DNA of 41,559 bases from Bacteroides sp. Its GTDB lineage: Bacteria > Bacteroidota > Bacteroidia > Bacteroidales > Bacteroidaceae. The notes below the pieces were generated by a model. It ran no database searches. It had not been told where the DNA came from and worked only from the letters and a program-made list of their open reading frames with translations. The stretch covers positions 1 through 41,559 of the forward strand of contig JAJBTC010000072.1 in the NCBI GenBank assembly GCA_020861095.1. Reading direction: 5' to 3'. Positions 16,575 through 25,064 of this stretch are shown in pieces (the first letter of the stretch is position 1; each line of letters begins with the position of its first letter). The position numbers were made by a program, and so were the translations under genes.

Positions 16575-17729
16575 CTATTTGCTGATCTTAAAGGTGAAAG
16601 AGAGCAGATAGATGACTCCGACCATCATGACGATCACAGCCCCTGTCTGGGCCATCATCCGGTCCGAGGCGATCCCCATCAGCAACGGGAATACGGTGCC
16701 TCCGAACAGCCCCATGATCATCAGTCCGGAAACTTCATTTTTCTTATCCGGTTTGTTGAGCAACGCCTGAGAAAAGATGATCGGGAAGATATTGGAATTG
16801 CCAAAGCCGATCAGCGCCACACAGATATAAATCGTTGTCGGGGTATCCGCGAAGAACAATCCGCCCATTCCCAGAAACATCAGTACTGTGCTGAACGCGA
16901 AGAACTTTTTGGAGGACAGTTTGGCCAGGATAAATGCCCCGGAAAAACAGCCTATGGTACGGAAAAAGAAATATACACTGGTCGCATAGCTGGCATCTTC
17001 AATGGTCAATCCGCACCGCTCGATCAGCAATTTGGGAGCAGTTGTATTGGTACCTACATCAATGCCCACATGACACATGATACCCAGGAAAGAGAGCAGG
17101 ATCATGCCATTGCCCAGCAAAGCAAAACACTGGGCGAAGGTAGAAGGGTTGTCTTCTTTCTCTTCCGTGATTTGTGTGACACCCAGGGTCAGGACCGCCA
17201 GAATAGCCATTACGGAGAAGATCGGATAAAGGATCTGCCAGTAATCAAACTGTACGGCACCCCAACTGGCCAGGATAGGGGCGATGAAAGAGGCTATCGC
17301 TTTTACAAATTGTCCGAAAGTAAGCGAGCTGGCCAGCCGGTCTCCACTGATAATATTGGTGACCAGCGGATTGAGCGAAACCTGCATCAACGCGTTCCCA
17401 ATGCCCAGCAGGGAGAAAGAGATCAGCATGCCTTCGTAGGTATAGCCGAAGACCGGCACCACCACTGCCAGTAGCGTAATGATCAGACTGATCATGACTG
17501 TTTTCTTCCGGCCGATGCGGTTCATCAGCATACTGGTCGGGACCGAGCAGATCAGGAACCAGAAAAAAACCATAGAGGGAAAAAGGTTGGCCTGCGTGTC
17601 GGACAACTGAAAATCATTCTGTACAAAATTGGAAGCTATACCCACAGAGTCTACAAACCCCATAGCAAAGAAAGAGAGCATGACAGGTATAAACTTCAGA
17701 TACGTATTGTTTGTCTGTTCCATGACCAT
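16575..17729 (-). CDS. MFS sugar (fructose) importer
   Basis: Major facilitator superfamily sugar transporter, 384 aa, with about 12 hydrophobic helices. The loop after helix 2 reads MLMNRIGRKKTVM, the MFS motif A region. The overall pattern (FFAMGFVDSVGIASNFVQNDF, then GIGNALMQVSLNPLVTNI, AFILAKLSSKKFFAFSTVL, FGNSNIFPIIFSQAL) is that of the FucP/GlcP-like sugar:H+ symporters of Bacteroidetes. Two ATGs (17729 and 17723) are equally plausible starts. It sits 31 bases after the GH32 gene and before the fructokinase, so it very probably imports fructose released in the periplasm across the inner membrane. Substrate is inferred from context only. Confidence 0.9.
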   Translation of the reverse strand: MVMEQTNNTYLKFIPVMLSFFAMGFVDSVGIASNFVQNDFQLSDTQANLFPSMVFFWFLICSVPTSMLMNRIGRKKTVMISLIITLLAVVVPVFGYTYEGMLISFSLLGIGNALMQVSLNPLVTNIISGDRLASSLTFGQFVKAIASFIAPILASWGAVQFDYWQILYPIFSVMAILAVLTLGVTQITEEKEDNPSTFAQCFALLGNGMILLSFLGIMCHVGIDVGTNTTAPKLLIERCGLTIEDASYATSVYFFFRTIGCFSGAFILAKLSSKKFFAFSTVLMFLGMGGLFFADTPTTIYICVALIGFGNSNIFPIIFSQALLNKPDKKNEVSGLMIMGLFGGTVFPLLMGIASDRMMAQTGAVIVMMVGVIYLLSFTFKISK

Positions 17730-17760
17730 CTGAATTGAGTTGTATATGTGATACGATGAT

Positions 17761-19569
17761 TTATAATTCTATTGTATAGATCCGCAAGTCTGTGACCCGG
17801 TAAGAGCCTCCCTCACTGTAGAAGGTAGCCCGGTTGTAAGGCTCGGTAGGGAATACAAGATTGGTCATAACAAACCGCCCTCCGTCTCCGAAGGCTTCTA
17901 TGCTGGCCTTGTCTACAAACAGACGGAGTGTGAATTCGTTGCCCTCCTCTATCGGGGCTACGGTGACTGCCGGAAACTCTTCACTGAAAGCGGTTACTCC
18001 GCTACGGGTACGATCCATGGAGAAAGTCCTGTCTTTCAGGTTGTAGATACAATTTACCTCTTCTCCCAGGGCATTGTACAAACGGAACCCCATCAGATCC
18101 GCGTCTTTGTTCCGGATGGTCATTTCTATTTCATAGGTTCCTTCATTGCCTTTCAGTAGTTCTTTGATATCGGTGGTACGGCTTACGGAGAAGGCATTTT
18201 TCTTTATCACATTCCCACGCAGGGTCTCCATCTCCGGAGAGGGTGAACTCCTGAGATAGGTTTCTCCCTGATAGGTATAGAGGCTCAGGTCGCGGGGGAT
18301 GGAGTTGGAACTACGGAATTGTCTGGTAGGTACCTCATTGGCATACTGCCAGTTGCTCATCCAGGCAATAGCAATGTGGCGATGGTCCGGCGCGTTGCTC
18401 CAGGTGACTGTCGCATAATGGTCTTTCCCCCAATCCATCCACTTGGTCAGCGCAGGAGATTCGTTGACGAATGTCTTCCCGTCAAAAGTCCCTGTGAAGT
18501 ACTGTGTGGCCGAACCACCGAAAGGTCCTCCCGGGTTGATGTTACAGATAAGTACCCACTTTTTGCCGGAAGTACCCTCTACCGGCAGTTCGATCAGGTC
18601 GGGACATTCCCACACACCGCCGTGAGCGCCCTGGTCCTCTCCAAAGTTGCTCTCCAGCTCCCACTCTTTCAGGTTGGAAGAAGAATAGATCTGCATCTCC
18701 TGTCCCGCTGCCAGGATCATCACCCATTTTTGCGTAGGCTCGTGCCAGATCACCTTCGGATCACGGAAGTCGGGTACCGAAGCGCTCACCACCGGATTGG
18801 CATCGTATTTGATAAACGTCTCTCCATTGTCCAGGCTGTACGCTATACTTTGGGTCTGCCGCTCTCCTGCCGAGGTATAGAAAGCGACAATGGCACCTGC
18901 TCCGAAACCGGCTGTATTGTCTTTGTCTACCACACAACTGCCACTGAAGATGGTACCCAGCGCGTCCGGAGCAATCGCTACGTTGCGATATTCCCAGTGG
19001 ACCAGATCGGGACTGACGGCATGTCCCCAGTGCATATTCCCCCATACAGAGCCATAGGGGTTGTATTGATAGAAGAGGTGATACTGACCGTCTTTATAGA
19101 CCATTCCATTCGGATCATTCATCCACCCGTAACGGGGAGAGAAGTGATACACAGGACGGAATTTTTCCACGTTGGAATCATCAAAGGTATCTGCCAGCTG
19201 TATGTTCTGCCAGCAAAGAGCTTCATCCGCTACCCGCGCGAAATTGAATACCACATGCTGTCCTTTATACAGACTGATATCTACCGGTACATAATAGTCT
19301 ACCTGATCTACAGCCATACGGACATCGAGTCTGTTGACCATCTGATTGTCTACAATCATACTCACAGCAGACTCGCCCGCACTCTCCTGCACAGGAAGTA
19401 ACAGTAAATTCTGTGGAGATGCTACACGGACCATGGTATGACCCTCTCCGAGGTGATGAACGGATAAAGAAGCGTCTGTCATCTGCGCAGAGACAAACAA
19501 CGAAAAGAAGCAACAGGTTGCCACCAGCAGACCTTTTAACTTTTTACAAGAAGGAAAGAAATTACTCAT
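17761..19569 (-). CDS. GH32 fructan hydrolase (levanase/inulinase type)
   Basis: Glycoside hydrolase family 32, 602 aa. A signal peptide (about 1-29, GLLVATCCFFSLFVSAQ) is followed by an N-terminal beta domain (about 30-135) seen in Bacteroidetes GH32 enzymes, the five-bladed propeller with nucleophile Asp152 in WMNDPNG, Asp270 in FRDPK (transition-state stabiliser) and acid/base Glu321 in WECPD, and a C-terminal beta-sandwich (about 450-602; VDKASIEAFGDGG). All three catalytic acids are present. It cleaves terminal or internal beta-fructosyl links of levan, inulin or sucrose; which one cannot be told from sequence. First gene of the operon with importer and fructokinase; the AraC-type regulator is about 300 bases upstream on the same strand. 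Confidence 0.95.
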   Translation of the reverse strand: MSNFFPSCKKLKGLLVATCCFFSLFVSAQMTDASLSVHHLGEGHTMVRVASPQNLLLLPVQESAGESAVSMIVDNQMVNRLDVRMAVDQVDYYVPVDISLYKGQHVVFNFARVADEALCWQNIQLADTFDDSNVEKFRPVYHFSPRYGWMNDPNGMVYKDGQYHLFYQYNPYGSVWGNMHWGHAVSPDLVHWEYRNVAIAPDALGTIFSGSCVVDKDNTAGFGAGAIVAFYTSAGERQTQSIAYSLDNGETFIKYDANPVVSASVPDFRDPKVIWHEPTQKWVMILAAGQEMQIYSSSNLKEWELESNFGEDQGAHGGVWECPDLIELPVEGTSGKKWVLICNINPGGPFGGSATQYFTGTFDGKTFVNESPALTKWMDWGKDHYATVTWSNAPDHRHIAIAWMSNWQYANEVPTRQFRSSNSIPRDLSLYTYQGETYLRSSPSPEMETLRGNVIKKNAFSVSRTTDIKELLKGNEGTYEIEMTIRNKDADLMGFRLYNALGEEVNCIYNLKDRTFSMDRTRSGVTAFSEEFPAVTVAPIEEGNEFTLRLFVDKASIEAFGDGGRFVMTNLVFPTEPYNRATFYSEGGSYRVTDLRIYTIEL

Positions 19570-19876
19570 ATTTTTCTGGTATTACGATATCATCCAACGG
19601 TATATCTGTGGGTTCAGATGTTGCAAATATAGGCGGTAGGATCTGTCTGGGCTGTAACTTTTGTTTCAGACACTATCATTTTTGTTACTTCTGCCGGATT
19701 TCAGTTCGGTAATCCGGTAAAAGCAACATCCCGTTTCTCAGGAACAACAGCAGGATGAATAGGGTTTATAGATAAAACGGTATAAAGCAAACAGGATAGC
19801 TTTATAGCAACCTTCCCACGACACAGGACTGATCCGGGGACAAACAGATCGGCCGGAACCGGCGCAGACAGCCCGA
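19570..19876 (-). promoter_or_regulatory. Regulatory region of the fructan operon
   Basis: A 307-base gap between the AraC regulator and GH32. It contains TATATTTG on the minus strand at 19624-19631 (a -7 box about 55 bases before the GH32 start) with only a weak -33. The pair CCGGATTTC..GGTAATCCGG (about 19697-19717) is a short inverted repeat upstream. I see no gene. The length suits binding by an activator such as the hybrid sensor or the AraC protein. Confidence 0.55.
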
Positions 19877-20770
19877 TTATATGACTTTCTTTTTTTTCCT
19901 GTACTGTTCGCGGAATTCTTTGGGCGAACAGCCTTTCTTCTTTTTAAAGATACGGTTGAAGTTGGAGAGGTTATTGAAACCGCAATCGTAGCAGATCTCC
20001 GCCACAGACATGGTAGAGTCTACCAGCAGACGAGAAGCGAACCCCAGCCGGATATCGATGATGTATTCGGAAAGATTCTTGCCTGTGCGGAGTTTGAAAA
20101 AACGGCTGAAGGAGACAGGGGTCATGCCTACCATATCTGCCAGCTGGCTCAGGCGGATCTCCTCCTTGTAGTGGTCATTGATATATTCCTGTACTTTGGT
20201 TACTCTGCGGCTATCGGATTGTGTACCGATCTTGGCAAAAGAAGAGCTGGACAAGGTACATGCCTCTTCTCCGAAAAGGGAAAGTTCGTAGAGAATGGTA
20301 AGGAACTTGATGACCGCGTAAAACCCCTGTTTTTCGGAGGCCAGTGTATCGAGCAGCGGATATACCCTGAGGATAGCCGACATAGGAAAACAAAGCCCTT
20401 TCCGGGCACGTTCGAGCATTTTCCGGATAGAGTCGAACTGATTCTTATGTAAAAAGCTTTCCAGAAAAAGGTCGGAGGAAAACTGGATAGTGATCTCCCG
20501 GATCTCTTTCGAACAACATTCGTGTTGCTCCCAGACATGCTCCAGTTCCCTGCCTGTGATCAGCACCAGGTCGTAATCACCGATGATCTCCGTAGAATCT
20601 CCGACGATCCGGCGTACGCCCGCAGCTTTTTCCGTAAAATTAAGTTCGTACTCGGCATGATTATGGATCGGATAGGTAAATTCTGTTTTATACCGTTCGG
20701 CAATATAAAAACAGTCTTTGTCGGAAAGCGGGGTAATCTCACGGATAATATGGTGTTGGTGTTTCTGCAT
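19877..20770 (-). CDS. AraC-family transcriptional regulator
   Basis: AraC/XylS-family regulator, 297 aa. The N-terminal part (about 15-110) looks like a cupin-type sugar-binding arm (YPIHNHAEYELNF, GDYDLVLITGRELEHVWEQ). The C-terminal about 100 residues hold the two helix-turn-helix units (IRLSQLADMVGMTPVSFSRFFKLRTGKN and MSVAEICYDCGFNNLSNFNRIFKKKKGCSPKEFR). It lies upstream of and in the same direction as the fructan operon, with its own TATCTTTG promoter box. It could control that operon, but Bacteroides fructan loci are normally run by a hybrid sensor, so regulation of the operon by this protein is a guess. Confidence 0.93.
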   Translation of the reverse strand: MQKHQHHIIREITPLSDKDCFYIAERYKTEFTYPIHNHAEYELNFTEKAAGVRRIVGDSTEIIGDYDLVLITGRELEHVWEQHECCSKEIREITIQFSSDLFLESFLHKNQFDSIRKMLERARKGLCFPMSAILRVYPLLDTLASEKQGFYAVIKFLTILYELSLFGEEACTLSSSSFAKIGTQSDSRRVTKVQEYINDHYKEEIRLSQLADMVGMTPVSFSRFFKLRTGKNLSEYIIDIRLGFASRLLVDSTMSVAEICYDCGFNNLSNFNRIFKKKKGCSPKEFREQYRKKKKVI

Positions 20771-20804
20771 AGATAATAAAAGGTATATAAAGGTATCAGT
20801 ACCT

Positions 20805-20812
20805 CAAAGATA
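20805..20812 (-). promoter_or_regulatory. -7 box of the AraC-regulator promoter
   Basis: TATCTTTG on the minus strand, 35 bases before the ATG at 20770, an exact TAnnTTTG match. Confidence 0.6.
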
Positions 20813-21262
20813 CAATACTTTTTTATTTTTGCTACACTCCTTAGCCTAAATTTAATACAACCACCTTTTCGTTTACTGCATGGTTGATCACGGCAGTTCA
20901 TTTATTGAGGGTATAGCCATCAGGCTATGCAAAAAGAAGTTGTCTTCAGAGAGATGAATGGGAGATAAGGGTACTTTTTACCCATTCTTTGCCTATGGGC
21001 TGGCAAACTTTTGCCAGTCGGGTGGCAACACCTCGCCAGTGGGATGGCAAAGTCTTGCCATTTGGGTGGCAAAACTTTGCCAGGAGGGCGGTGGCAGGTT
21101 GGCAAAATGCTGGCAATTTAAGAGTATTCCGGACCGTATGCTGACTTCATCAGATGGACTTTCTCTCATCAAACACACGATAAGAAGCAACTACATCCAA
21201 CCAAAGGGCCATGGAAAAGAGAAACACAAGAGATCCATCCACAAAGAGAAGGAAAGAAAAAA
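20813..21262. other. Intergenic region with tandem palindromes
   Basis: About 450 bases between the mscS terminator and the AraC promoter. Open frames here (for example 20958-21410 plus) pass through a 22-base tandem repeat and show repeat-driven composition such as NFCQSGGN...WQSLAIW, so I do not call them genes. The repeat is listed separately. Confidence 0.55.
21001..21088. repeat. Four tandem 22-bp units with TGGCAA/TTGCCA palindromes
   Basis: Units start at 21001, 21023, 21045 and 21067, each exactly 22 bases. Each is a dyad, TGGCAAANNNTTGCCA in consensus, plus a 6-base link (GTCGGG, GTGGGA, TTTGGG, GGAGGG). Partial units flank both ends (TTTGCCTATGGGC before, TTGGCAAAATGCTGGCAA after). 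The four differ at several positions but keep the dyad. Confidence 0.85.
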
Positions 21263-21289
21263 GCCCTCTCCATACCATAGGGAGAGGGC
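21252..21289 (-). terminator. Terminator of the MscS-type channel gene
   Basis: GCCCTCTCC (21263-21271) pairs with GGAGAGGGC (21281-21289); on the minus strand the stem is followed by TTTTTTCTTTCC. It lies about 27 bases after the stop codon. Confidence 0.88.
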
Positions 21290-21315
21290 CTCTTGCTCGT
21301 TTCTTTATGCCTGCT

Positions 21316-22593
21316 CTACAGTTCCGCGTTTCGGGATGCCGTGCCGGATAGCAAACGGAAATCGGCACCGCTGGGATTCTGGAATACCCGCAGGTCAAAC
21401 TCTCCGATAATGGCAAGCACATGATCAAAGACATCGGCCTGTACTCCTTCATAGAAAATCCAGTTTGTACCATCGGAGAAGAAATAGAGTTCCAGAGGTA
21501 TTCCCTGCTCCGTAGGCTGCAACTGACGTACCATACATATCATCTCCTGGTTCACTGTGGGCAGGTTTCTGAGATAGTTGGTCAGATAGGCACGGAATAC
21601 TCCCAGATTGGTCTGCCGGCGCCCATTCACCAGAATAGAATCATCTATCTGATTCTCGGCGTTGTACTCAGAGACGATCCTTTGTGTTTCTATGATGTAA
21701 TCGCTGAGCAGGTGTATCTTGCTGTATTTTTCCAGCATCTCCGGCGTACAGAAGCGTACACTGTGCATATCTATATTGATCGAGCGTTTCACCCGCCGTC
21801 CGCCGGAAGCGTGCATGCCCCGCCAGTTCTGAAAAGAATCACTGATCAGTGCATACGGAGGGATCGTAGTGATGGTCTTGTCCCAGTTCTGCACCTTCAC
21901 CGTATTCAGGGTTACCTCTATCACATCTCCGTCGGCTCCGTACTTAGGCATCGTGATCCAGTCTCCCACCCTCAGCATATCGTTGGCAGACAACTGTATG
22001 CCTGCCACAAAACCTACGATGGAATCTTTAAATATCAACATCAGGATCGTAGCGGCAGCTCCCAGTCCCGTGAGCAGTACGGCAGGCGATTGATTGATCA
22101 GTATGCTCACAATACAGATACCTCCGATAAATATCAGAATGATCTGTAAAGTCTGCAGGAATATCTTCAGCGAACGTTCCCGGCACTTCTCCATGGAGCT
22201 GTACAACGTATAGATAGCCACAAACATGGCATTGAGAAAACACAGGAAGACAATGATCATATAGATCTTGCAGATGCGCTGGATAAAATCCAGGGTCTCC
22301 GCCTGCTCGCGGAAGACAGCAGGGATCAGTATATAAATGATGATCGGAGCTACCAGACGGCTCAGGTGGATCATAACTTTCCGGTCAAAAAGCACATCGT
22401 CCCAGGTAGCTTTTGTGTTTTTTACCAGCTTCTCAATGGCACGCAGAATGAACCTGCGACAAAAAGCATCTGCCAGAAAGGCAAGGGCAATGACCAGCAG
22501 AAAGGCAATGAGATTATCGGCCTTGCCGGCCGCCTCAGGTGCAAATCCCAGATCCAGTAACAATTCGTTTATACGATAGATGAGTCTTTCCAT
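21316..22593 (-). CDS. MscS-family mechanosensitive channel (YbdG-like)
   Basis: Small-conductance mechanosensitive channel family, 425 aa. About five hydrophobic helices precede the conserved MscS core: the pore helix region INQSPAVLLTGLGAAATILMLIFKD, then SIVGFVAGIQLSANDMLRVGDWI, and the beta domain (GDVIEVTLNTVKVQNWDKTITTIPPYALISDSFQNW). The C-terminal cytoplasmic vestibule follows with RVKRSINIDM and VRQLQPTEQGIPLELYFF. Length and motifs match the YbdG (MscM) subgroup rather than the short MscS. Predicted role: releasing solutes from the cytoplasm through the inner membrane on osmotic down-shock. Monocistronic, with promoter box at 22668 and a strong terminator. Confidence 0.93.
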   Translation of the reverse strand: MERLIYRINELLLDLGFAPEAAGKADNLIAFLLVIALAFLADAFCRRFILRAIEKLVKNTKATWDDVLFDRKVMIHLSRLVAPIIIYILIPAVFREQAETLDFIQRICKIYMIIVFLCFLNAMFVAIYTLYSSMEKCRERSLKIFLQTLQIILIFIGGICIVSILINQSPAVLLTGLGAAATILMLIFKDSIVGFVAGIQLSANDMLRVGDWITMPKYGADGDVIEVTLNTVKVQNWDKTITTIPPYALISDSFQNWRGMHASGGRRVKRSINIDMHSVRFCTPEMLEKYSKIHLLSDYIIETQRIVSEYNAENQIDDSILVNGRRQTNLGVFRAYLTNYLRNLPTVNQEMICMVRQLQPTEQGIPLELYFFSDGTNWIFYEGVQADVFDHVLAIIGEFDLRVFQNPSGADFRLLSGTASRNAEL

Positions 22594-23101
22594 ACGTGTG
22601 TAACAATATGTATCAATAGGTAGAAAATAAAAAATATCCTACCGGTAGTGGTCACCGGCAGAGGGTACAAATATAAGAAACTGTTTTGACTTTCCACGAA
22701 TAATTGAGCGTTCTGTTTGTGCTCTTTTCCTGGGGTTTGTTTTTGTTTTCTTTTTGCTGGCTGATTGTTGTTGGATGGATGTTGGGAGACGCAAATATGC
22801 GTCTCTACTATACGGTGGGGTCATAGCCGTGAAGATAAAAGAAGTCCAGGTTTATATTTCCTGTTTTTCGATTTCCGGATATACACCCGCCTGATCCTAC
22901 GTTCTATCTGAGTGTGGTCTCTGTGTTCCCCGAAGGGGATAGATCCATATCAGGGATAGGCTGCTACCCATTCCTCTGTTTAGTCTGACAACTATGCCTA
23001 TGAGGTATGGTTCCGAGAACAGAAAAACCGTGCTCAGGCGAAGACCGGATCAAGGAACCAACCAGATCCAAACAATTCCTGAAAAAGAGGGATGAGTTTT
23101 T
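22594..23101. other. Intergenic region with promoter and a solo palindrome
   Basis: About 500 bases between mscS and the DUF4435 gene. It holds TATATTTG on the minus strand at 22668-22675, a likely mscS promoter box, and a solo dispersed palindrome at 22783-22806. The rest (22810-23101) shows no gene or clear structure. Confidence 0.55.
22783..22806. repeat. Solo GAGACGCA palindrome
   Basis: GAGACGCAAATATGCGTCTC followed by TAC, a near-perfect dyad. The same unit is found at 15409-15424, at 28344-28365 and in the larger elements at 28.4, 33.9 and 34.6 kb. Confidence 0.8.
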
Positions 23102-24103
23102 CTATTTCTCCTGTTCCAGGAACCGGCGGATATCTTCTCTGATCCATTCATACAGGAACAGACGGCGATAGCCCGTATTGCGGCGGAGCACTTCTTCCAC
23201 TTTCACCTGGCTGTTGCGGTATCCGGAGAGTTCGTTGCGATACTGACGATCGTGTCCGGCCAGTTCGGAGATCTCCCGTTCCCGCTCCCGGCGAAGCACC
23301 GTACAGACAGGGATCAGAAGCGGCAGCACCACATTCTCTACCAGATGATGTCCCTGAATATAGAGATACGTGGTGTCCGGGGTCAGCCCCAGTTCCAGTA
23401 ATTCCCTGCCCAGTGCACGTACGGGTTCTATCTCTTCCGGAAAACGCTTTTCCAACTCCTGCAGTTTGTGATGGACCTGCTTGCGTACACCCTGTAAAGC
23501 CTGTTGCGGATGACGAAGGTTCACATGGCCCAGACGGACACAACTGTTGAAGGCATTGATCGGGAAAGTACGGGTATCGTTTTTACGATAGAACCGGACC
23601 GACCAGAGGAAAAGCGGATAAACCGCCTGGGAATACTCTGCCAGAAAAGATTCGAAGTCCATCAGTTTCCGATCGTTGAGTGTAGCCTGTACACACACCC
23701 TGTGCAGGCTGCCTGCATAGCAGCGATAGTTCTCAATGGCATAAGCGTACGTCTGAAAAATATAAGGATTGGAATTGATCTTCCGGGATACGGCGGTCTT
23801 GCCCTGCAACAGAAAATCATAATCACTGTCTACACAGGCGATAAGGCTTCTGCCCAACTCTTCCGTACGCAGTGTATGCATCAACACCGGTTTCTTCCCT
23901 TTGGCTAAAGAATCTGCCGAAGGGAGCATGACATGAAAATAGCGGCTTTCGTCTTCAAACTCTTCGAGCAGGGAACGCCAGAAAGGTATATCGTCGTAGC
24001 TTTCCACATACGCCACGACACGTCGGCGGGCCGTACGCGGACGCATCTGATTGGCCGCGTGCAGGTATTTGGAGGTAATGTTTTCAGTAAGTCGTTTCGC
24101 CAT
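23102..24103 (-). CDS. DUF4435 (Toprim-like) protein, PARIS AriB-like
   Basis: DUF4435-family protein, 333 aa. The N-terminal half resembles a Toprim/OLD-type metal-binding nuclease fold: RVVAYVESYDDIPFWRSLL with Glu34, and LIACVDSDYDFLL with Asp92, Asp94 and Asp96. The remainder is helical and charged (IQGHHLVENVVLPLLIP, REREREISELAG). In the PARIS anti-phage system the effector AriB is a DUF4435 protein held by an ABC-type ATPase, AriA, until a phage anti-restriction protein triggers release; AriB then acts as a toxin. Here the ATPase gene is directly upstream, 14 bases away. Whether this pair defends against phage or does something housekeeping in Bacteroidales is not known to me. Family call firm, function inferred. 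Confidence 0.82.
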   Translation of the reverse strand: MAKRLTENITSKYLHAANQMRPRTARRRVVAYVESYDDIPFWRSLLEEFEDESRYFHVMLPSADSLAKGKKPVLMHTLRTEELGRSLIACVDSDYDFLLQGKTAVSRKINSNPYIFQTYAYAIENYRCYAGSLHRVCVQATLNDRKLMDFESFLAEYSQAVYPLFLWSVRFYRKNDTRTFPINAFNSCVRLGHVNLRHPQQALQGVRKQVHHKLQELEKRFPEEIEPVRALGRELLELGLTPDTTYLYIQGHHLVENVVLPLLIPVCTVLRREREREISELAGHDRQYRNELSGYRNSQVKVEEVLRRNTGYRRLFLYEWIREDIRRFLEQEK

Positions 24104-24117
24104 GATCCGGACAGGTA

Positions 24118-24948
24118 TTAGGCCTCTATGGGAGTAGAGATGTCACTCACCTCTGTTACAGCATCCAGCCACCCCTCCATGATCACTGCCGGAGAATGGG
24201 TACTGACGATCAGCTGTACATTCGGGTTCAGTTCCCGGAGCATAGAGATCAGACGTTGTTGCCACTCGATATGCAAAGAGGCTTCCGGCTCGTCCATAAA
24301 CAACACAGTATGTTTGCCGTCCTGCACCAGCACAGTGAGCAGGATCACCAGCATCTGCTTTTCTCCGGAAGAGAGTTTATCCGGACAGAGCAACTCTCCG
24401 TTCTGATAAAAGGCAATATCATTCCGTTTGCGGTCAATGGTCTTGCCGGTATATCCGAACAGTTCATCTACCAGATCCTGAAAACGTTGCTTCTGACGGG
24501 ACAACTGAGTGGCCTGTATACGTTCCTCTTCGTCCGGGCTGTGGAGCAACTCGATCATGCGGTTGGCTACATTCACCTGATAGTCTAAGTAACGACGCTG
24601 GAGCTGATAGAGCAGCCAGTCCAGCTCGGAACGTATGATGGCATCTTCCACACGGGTGGTAAAATCTCCCACAGGCAACGGACGATCGTAGCTACGGATC
24701 ACATCGTAGGGGATATAGGTAGCCTCCGGATCATCGAAAGTGATATGCACACCAAAGGTGTTCCCATTCCGGATCTTTCCGGACAGACGGTCGAGCTGGT
24801 CTACCGAATGACGTAAGATGGTACTCTTACCCATCCCGTTGATACCGGAAAGGATATTCACATCCGGGCGCAACTCCCAGTCGATACGCAATCGTCCCCA
24901 GAGGGCATCGATCTCTATATGTTTGATGTAATGAGCTTGTTTTTCCAT
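24118..24948 (-). CDS. ABC-type ATPase (AAA_15/21-like), PARIS AriA-like
   Basis: ATP-binding protein of the RecF/SMC-related ABC class, 276 aa. Walker A GINGMGKST (residues 35-43), signature LSSGEKQML (192-200), Walker B VLFMDEP with catalytic Glu220, and H-loop His251 in VSTHSP are all present. Between Walker A and the signature lie about 150 residues, too few for a long SMC-like coiled coil, so it is shorter than the PARIS AriA proteins I know of. It has no toxin domain of its own. Two-gene operon with the DUF4435 protein, ATPase first, which is the PARIS order. A TAAGTTTG promoter box sits about 25 bases upstream at 24968-24975. Overcoming-lysogenisation-type defence proteins are the alternative family, but those fuse the Toprim to the ATPase. 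Confidence 0.88.
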   Translation of the reverse strand: MEKQAHYIKHIEIDALWGRLRIDWELRPDVNILSGINGMGKSTILRHSVDQLDRLSGKIRNGNTFGVHITFDDPEATYIPYDVIRSYDRPLPVGDFTTRVEDAIIRSELDWLLYQLQRRYLDYQVNVANRMIELLHSPDEEERIQATQLSRQKQRFQDLVDELFGYTGKTIDRKRNDIAFYQNGELLCPDKLSSGEKQMLVILLTVLVQDGKHTVLFMDEPEASLHIEWQQRLISMLRELNPNVQLIVSTHSPAVIMEGWLDAVTEVSDISTPIEA

Positions 24949-24967
24949 AAGTAAAGATTTTATCAGA

Positions 24968-24975
24968 CAAACTTA
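24968..24975 (-). promoter_or_regulatory. -7 box of the ATPase-DUF4435 operon
   Basis: TAAGTTTG on the minus strand, about 20 bases before the ATG at 24948. It implies a very short leader and transcription independent of the 158-aa gene upstream. Confidence 0.5.
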
Positions 24976-25064
24976 CAGAAAAAAATCCTATTTCTCTTTT
25001 CCGGAAAGGTTTTTTCTGGCAGGTCCGGTCCCATAAAATACAAAATAAGGGGCAGAGGAAGAAA

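Noticed and set aside
20805..20812. CAAAGATA as a possible tracrRNA anti-repeat
   Set aside because: Complementarity to the CRISPR repeat covers only the -7 box; it is the AraC-gene promoter.
20958..21410. 150-codon plus-strand open frame
   Set aside because: Its translation follows the 22-base tandem repeat and then the antisense of mscS; no independent coding signal.
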